The notes under the pieces: model-generated
What the model was told of the DNA's origin: nothing
The model's database searches: none
What the model saw: only the letters and a program-made list of their open reading frames with translations
Made by a program: the position numbers and the translations under genes
Assembly: GCF_937999985.1 (NCBI RefSeq)
Contig: NZ_CALLDG010000125.1
Span: 1-7,077 of the forward strand
Direction of reading: 5' to 3'
Length of the DNA stretch: 7,077 nucleotides
Source: an uncultured Corynebacterium sp.
Lineage (GTDB): Bacteria; Actinomycetota; Actinomycetes; Mycobacteriales; Mycobacteriaceae
Shown here: positions 4,866 through 7,077 of the stretch, in pieces
How the letters are laid out: every line of letters begins with the position of its first letter
Position numbering within the stretch: the first letter of the stretch is position 1

Positions 4866-6383
4866 GTGACTGATGCTGCTCAGAATCCCGAAGCTCGACC
4901 AAAGGACCAAGACAAGCCTGTGGCAGTGATCGTACTGGCCGCAGGGGCGGGCACGCGGATGAAGTCCGCAACCCAAAAGACCCTACACTCCATTGGCGGG
5001 CGCACCCTGCTTTCCCACAGCTTGCACGCTGCCGCGGGCATCGACCCCGCCCGCATCGTGGCTGTTATCGGCCACGGACGCGAGCAGGTCGGCCCGGCGG
5101 TGGAAGAGGTAGCCGAGCAGCTGGGGCGCAGCATCGACACGGCGATCCAGGAGGAGCAGAACGGCACCGGCCACGCCGTGCAGTGCGCAATGGAGGAGCT
5201 GGAAGGCTTCGAAGGCACCGTAGTGGTCACCAACGCGGACGTGCCGCTGCTGTCCCCGGAGACCCTGCAGGAACTTACTGCCACCCACGACGGGGCGAGC
5301 GTTACCGTGCTCTCCGTCAACCAGGACAACCCCACCGGCTACGGTCGCATCCTGCGCACCAACGACGGCATGGTTACCGCCATCGTGGAGGAAAAGGACG
5401 CGACGGAAAAGCAGAAGGCAATCACCGAGGTTAACTCCGGCGTGTTCGCCTTCGACGCGGCCATCCTGCGCGATGGCCTGGCGCAGCTGAACACGGATAA
5501 CGCCCAGGGCGAGCTGTACCTGACGGACGTGCTGAGCATCGCCCGCCGGGCGGGGCACCCCGTTCGGGCCCACATTGCCGCCGACGCGGCGGAACTCGCG
5601 GGCGTCAACGACCGTGTACAGCTTGCCGCCGCCGGCGCTGAACTCAACCGCCGCACCGTGACCGCCGCGATGCGGGGCGGGGCCACCGTCGTAGACCCGG
5701 CGACGACCTGGATCGACGTAGACGTGCAGGTCGGCCAGGACGTCACCATCCTGCCGGGAACGCAGCTGCTGGGCAACACCACCATCGGCGATAACGCGCA
5801 GATCGGGCCGGATACCACTCTGGAAAACGTCACGGTCGGCGAAGGCGCGCAGGTGGTGCGCACCCACGGCTTCGATTCCACCATCGGCCCGCGCGCCGAA
5901 GTAGGCCCCTTCACCTACGTCCGCCCCGGCACGGTGCTGGGCGAAGAGGGCAAGCTCGGCGGCTTCGTCGAGGCGAAGAAGGCGAACATCGGTCGCGGCT
6001 CGAAGGTCCCGCACCTGACCTACGTCGGCGATGCAACGATCGGCGAGTACTCCAACATCGGCGCCTCCAGCGTGTTCGTGAACTACGACGGTGTGAACAA
6101 GCACCACACCACCGTGGGCTCTCACGTGCGCACCGGATCCGATTCGATGTTCATCGCCCCGGTCGTCGTGGGCGATGGTGCCTACTCTGGCGCCGGCACC
6201 GTCATCAAGGAAGACGTGCCGCCGGGCGCGCTGGTGGTATCCGGCGGCAAGCAGCGCAACGTCGAGGGCTGGGTGGCTAAGAAGCGCCCCGGAACCCCGG
6301 CGGCGGAGGCCGGCGAGGCCGCAGCCAAGCGCGTGGCGGAGGGCGGTTCCCCAACGTCCACACCGCAGGCAGACCAGAAGTAG
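4866..6383 (+). CDS. glmU: Bifunctional GlmU: GlcN-1-P acetyltransferase / GlcNAc-1-P uridyltransferase
   Basis: GlmU acetylates glucosamine-1-phosphate with acetyl-CoA and then couples the product to UTP, giving UDP-GlcNAc for peptidoglycan in the cytoplasm. The N-terminal pyrophosphorylase domain (about 18-255) carries the nucleotide-binding signature LAAGAGTRMKS at 24-34. It also has the metal-binding Asp in NADVPLL (D125) and EVNSGVFAF at 188-196. The C-terminal domain (about 280-460) is a left-handed beta-helix of hexapeptide repeats, with the conserved His in VPHLTYVGDA (H383) and FVNYDG at 404-409. Residues 475-505 form an Ala/Glu/Gly/Pro-rich tail that is probably disordered, as in other actinobacterial GlmU. 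The GTG start follows AAGGA at 4850-4854 with an 11-base gap. The first 17 residues precede the conserved core and no in-frame ATG occurs before it. prsA follows 111 bases downstream on the same strand. Confidence 0.97.
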   Translation: MTDAAQNPEARPKDQDKPVAVIVLAAGAGTRMKSATQKTLHSIGGRTLLSHSLHAAAGIDPARIVAVIGHGREQVGPAVEEVAEQLGRSIDTAIQEEQNGTGHAVQCAMEELEGFEGTVVVTNADVPLLSPETLQELTATHDGASVTVLSVNQDNPTGYGRILRTNDGMVTAIVEEKDATEKQKAITEVNSGVFAFDAAILRDGLAQLNTDNAQGELYLTDVLSIARRAGHPVRAHIAADAAELAGVNDRVQLAAAGAELNRRTVTAAMRGGATVVDPATTWIDVDVQVGQDVTILPGTQLLGNTTIGDNAQIGPDTTLENVTVGEGAQVVRTHGFDSTIGPRAEVGPFTYVRPGTVLGEEGKLGGFVEAKKANIGRGSKVPHLTYVGDATIGEYSNIGASSVFVNYDGVNKHHTTVGSHVRTGSDSMFIAPVVVGDGAYSGAGTVIKEDVPPGALVVSGGKQRNVEGWVAKKRPGTPAAEAGEAAAKRVAEGGSPTSTPQADQK

Positions 6384-6392
6384 CGCACGGAA

Positions 6393-6435
6393 GCTACGCT
6401 GGTTTTTGTTGATATGTCTGGGCTCGCCCTAAAAT
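6393..6435 (+). promoter_or_regulatory. Candidate prsA promoter elements
   Basis: Two weak options are seen. GCTACGCTGGT at 6393-6403 matches the glmU upstream motif in 10 of 11 bases and gives a -10 of TACGCT (6395-6400). Alternatively TTGATA (6409-6414) and TAAAAT (6430-6435) form a -35/-10 pair with a short 15-base spacer. Neither can be chosen without transcript data, and co-transcription from glmU is also possible. Confidence 0.3.
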
Positions 6436-6445
6436 AGGGAGCGCC
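6421..6445. repeat. Imperfect hairpin between glmU and prsA
   Basis: GGCTCGCCCT (6421-6430) pairs with AGGGAGCGCC (6436-6445) at 8 of 10 positions around a 5-base AAAAT loop. It is followed by TTAAC rather than a T-run, so it is a weak or leaky terminator at most. It would lie in the prsA leader if transcription begins at the upstream motif or comes through from glmU. Confidence 0.4.
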
Positions 6446-6494
6446 TTAACAAAAATGAATAGTCCAGCTCTTCGACCGGAAGGTTAAAGCACAA

Positions 6495-7077
6495 GTGTCC
6501 ACCACCCACTGGATCGACAATCAAAAGAACCTGATGCTGTTTAGCGGCAGGGCTCATCCGGAATTGGGGGAGGCTGTTGCCCGCGAACTGGGCATCGAGG
6601 TCACTCCGACCACCGCCCGCGACTTCGCTAACGGCGAGATCTTCGTCCGCTTCGAAGAGTCCGTCCGCGGTTCCGATGCCTTTGTACTGCAGTCCCACCC
6701 GCAGCCGCTGAATAACTGGCTGATGGAGCAGCTGATCATGATCGATGCTCTGAAGCGTGGCTCCGCCAAGCGCATCACCGCGATCCTGCCTTTCTACCCC
6801 TACGCCCGCCAGGACAAGAAGCACCGCGGCCGCGAGCCGATCTCCGCCCGCCTGATCGCGGACCTGCTCACCGCCGCCGGCGCGGACCGCATCGTCTCGG
6901 TGGACCTGCACACGGACCAGATCCAGGGCTTCTTCGACGGCCCGGTCGACCACATGCACGCACAGCCGATCCTGGTGGACTACATCAAGTCCAAGTACCC
7001 GCTGGACAACCTCGTGGTTGTCTCGCCCGACGCAGGTCGCGTGAAGACGGCGGAGAAGTGGGCCAACGCGATGGGCG
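6495..7077 (+). CDS. prsA: Ribose-phosphate pyrophosphokinase (PRPP synthase), 5' part
   Basis: The enzyme transfers pyrophosphate from ATP to ribose-5-phosphate, giving PRPP for purine, pyrimidine, NAD, histidine and tryptophan synthesis and, in this order, the decaprenyl-phosphoryl-arabinose route to arabinogalactan. The 194 codons present (of roughly 320 expected) contain NLMLFSGRAHPEL (12-24), the DFANGEI segment (43-49) and the ATP-loop region FYPYARQDKKHRGREPISAR (100-119). The metal-binding PRPP synthase signature starts VDLHTDQIQGFFDGPVDH (136-153), and VVSPDAGRVK lies at 175-184. The PRPP-binding loop falls past the right edge. The GTG start follows GGAAGG (6478-6483) with an 11-base gap. 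The protein closely resembles Corynebacterium PrsA from memory. Confidence 0.97.
   Translation, partial: MSTTHWIDNQKNLMLFSGRAHPELGEAVARELGIEVTPTTARDFANGEIFVRFEESVRGSDAFVLQSHPQPLNNWLMEQLIMIDALKRGSAKRITAILPFYPYARQDKKHRGREPISARLIADLLTAAGADRIVSVDLHTDQIQGFFDGPVDHMHAQPILVDYIKSKYPLDNLVVVSPDAGRVKTAEKWANAMG

Noticed and set aside
4983..6125. 380-codon minus-strand ORF inside glmU
   Set aside because: It is an antisense shadow of a strongly conserved GC-rich gene; its product is Val/Gly/Asp/Arg-rich with no recognisable domain.
6455..6487. 10-codon leader ORF before prsA, ending 7 bases before the GTG
   Set aside because: It has no ribosome binding site and no regulatory codon pattern such as runs of one amino acid.
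1..7077. CRISPR array, rRNA, insertion sequence or transposase
   Set aside because: No regularly spaced repeats, rRNA-like sequence, transposase motifs or IS ends were seen on either strand.

Overview
The window joins two kinds of DNA. Bases 1 to about 3363 are the integrase end of an integrated mobile element (prophage or other tRNA-targeting island). Bases from about 3364 to the right edge are chromosome. The chromosomal part holds an MFS permease gene, glmU and the 5' part of prsA. The adjacent glmU-prsA pair, the PrsA sequence, the GTG starts and the GC-rich, C/G-ending codons all point to Corynebacterium or a close relative. I cannot name the species.

The element side carries one rightward gene series. 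It starts with a small unrecognised ORF that overlaps, in another frame, a gene for a two-helix membrane protein. Next come an ImmA/IrrE-type zinc protease and a stand-alone PD-(D/E)XK nuclease-like protein related to the N-terminus of type I restriction HsdR subunits. A tyrosine integrase ends the series. The membrane protein, protease and nuclease genes are joined by two ATGA stop/start overlaps, so they are probably one translationally coupled operon. A perfect 10-bp inverted repeat lies between the nuclease and integrase genes.

Four bases after the integrase stop lie two copies of TTGTCGTGGA, 11 bp apart, which look like arm-type integrase sites. About 50 bp further on is the 3' end of a tRNA gene (T-arm, 3' acceptor strand, discriminator G), best read as tRNA-Gln, without its 5' part. 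This is the expected att junction after integration into a tRNA 3' end. The intact tRNA, the element's other end and any partner repressor for the ImmA-like protease should lie left of the window.

On the chromosomal side the MFS gene starts only 31 bp from the junction, so its native upstream region has been replaced by the element. GlmU makes UDP-GlcNAc for peptidoglycan and PrsA makes PRPP for nucleotide, histidine, tryptophan and arabinan precursor synthesis; both are core housekeeping enzymes. The least explained part of the window is the membrane protein/protease/nuclease cassette, which could be a lysogeny, immunity or defence module. That role is inference.
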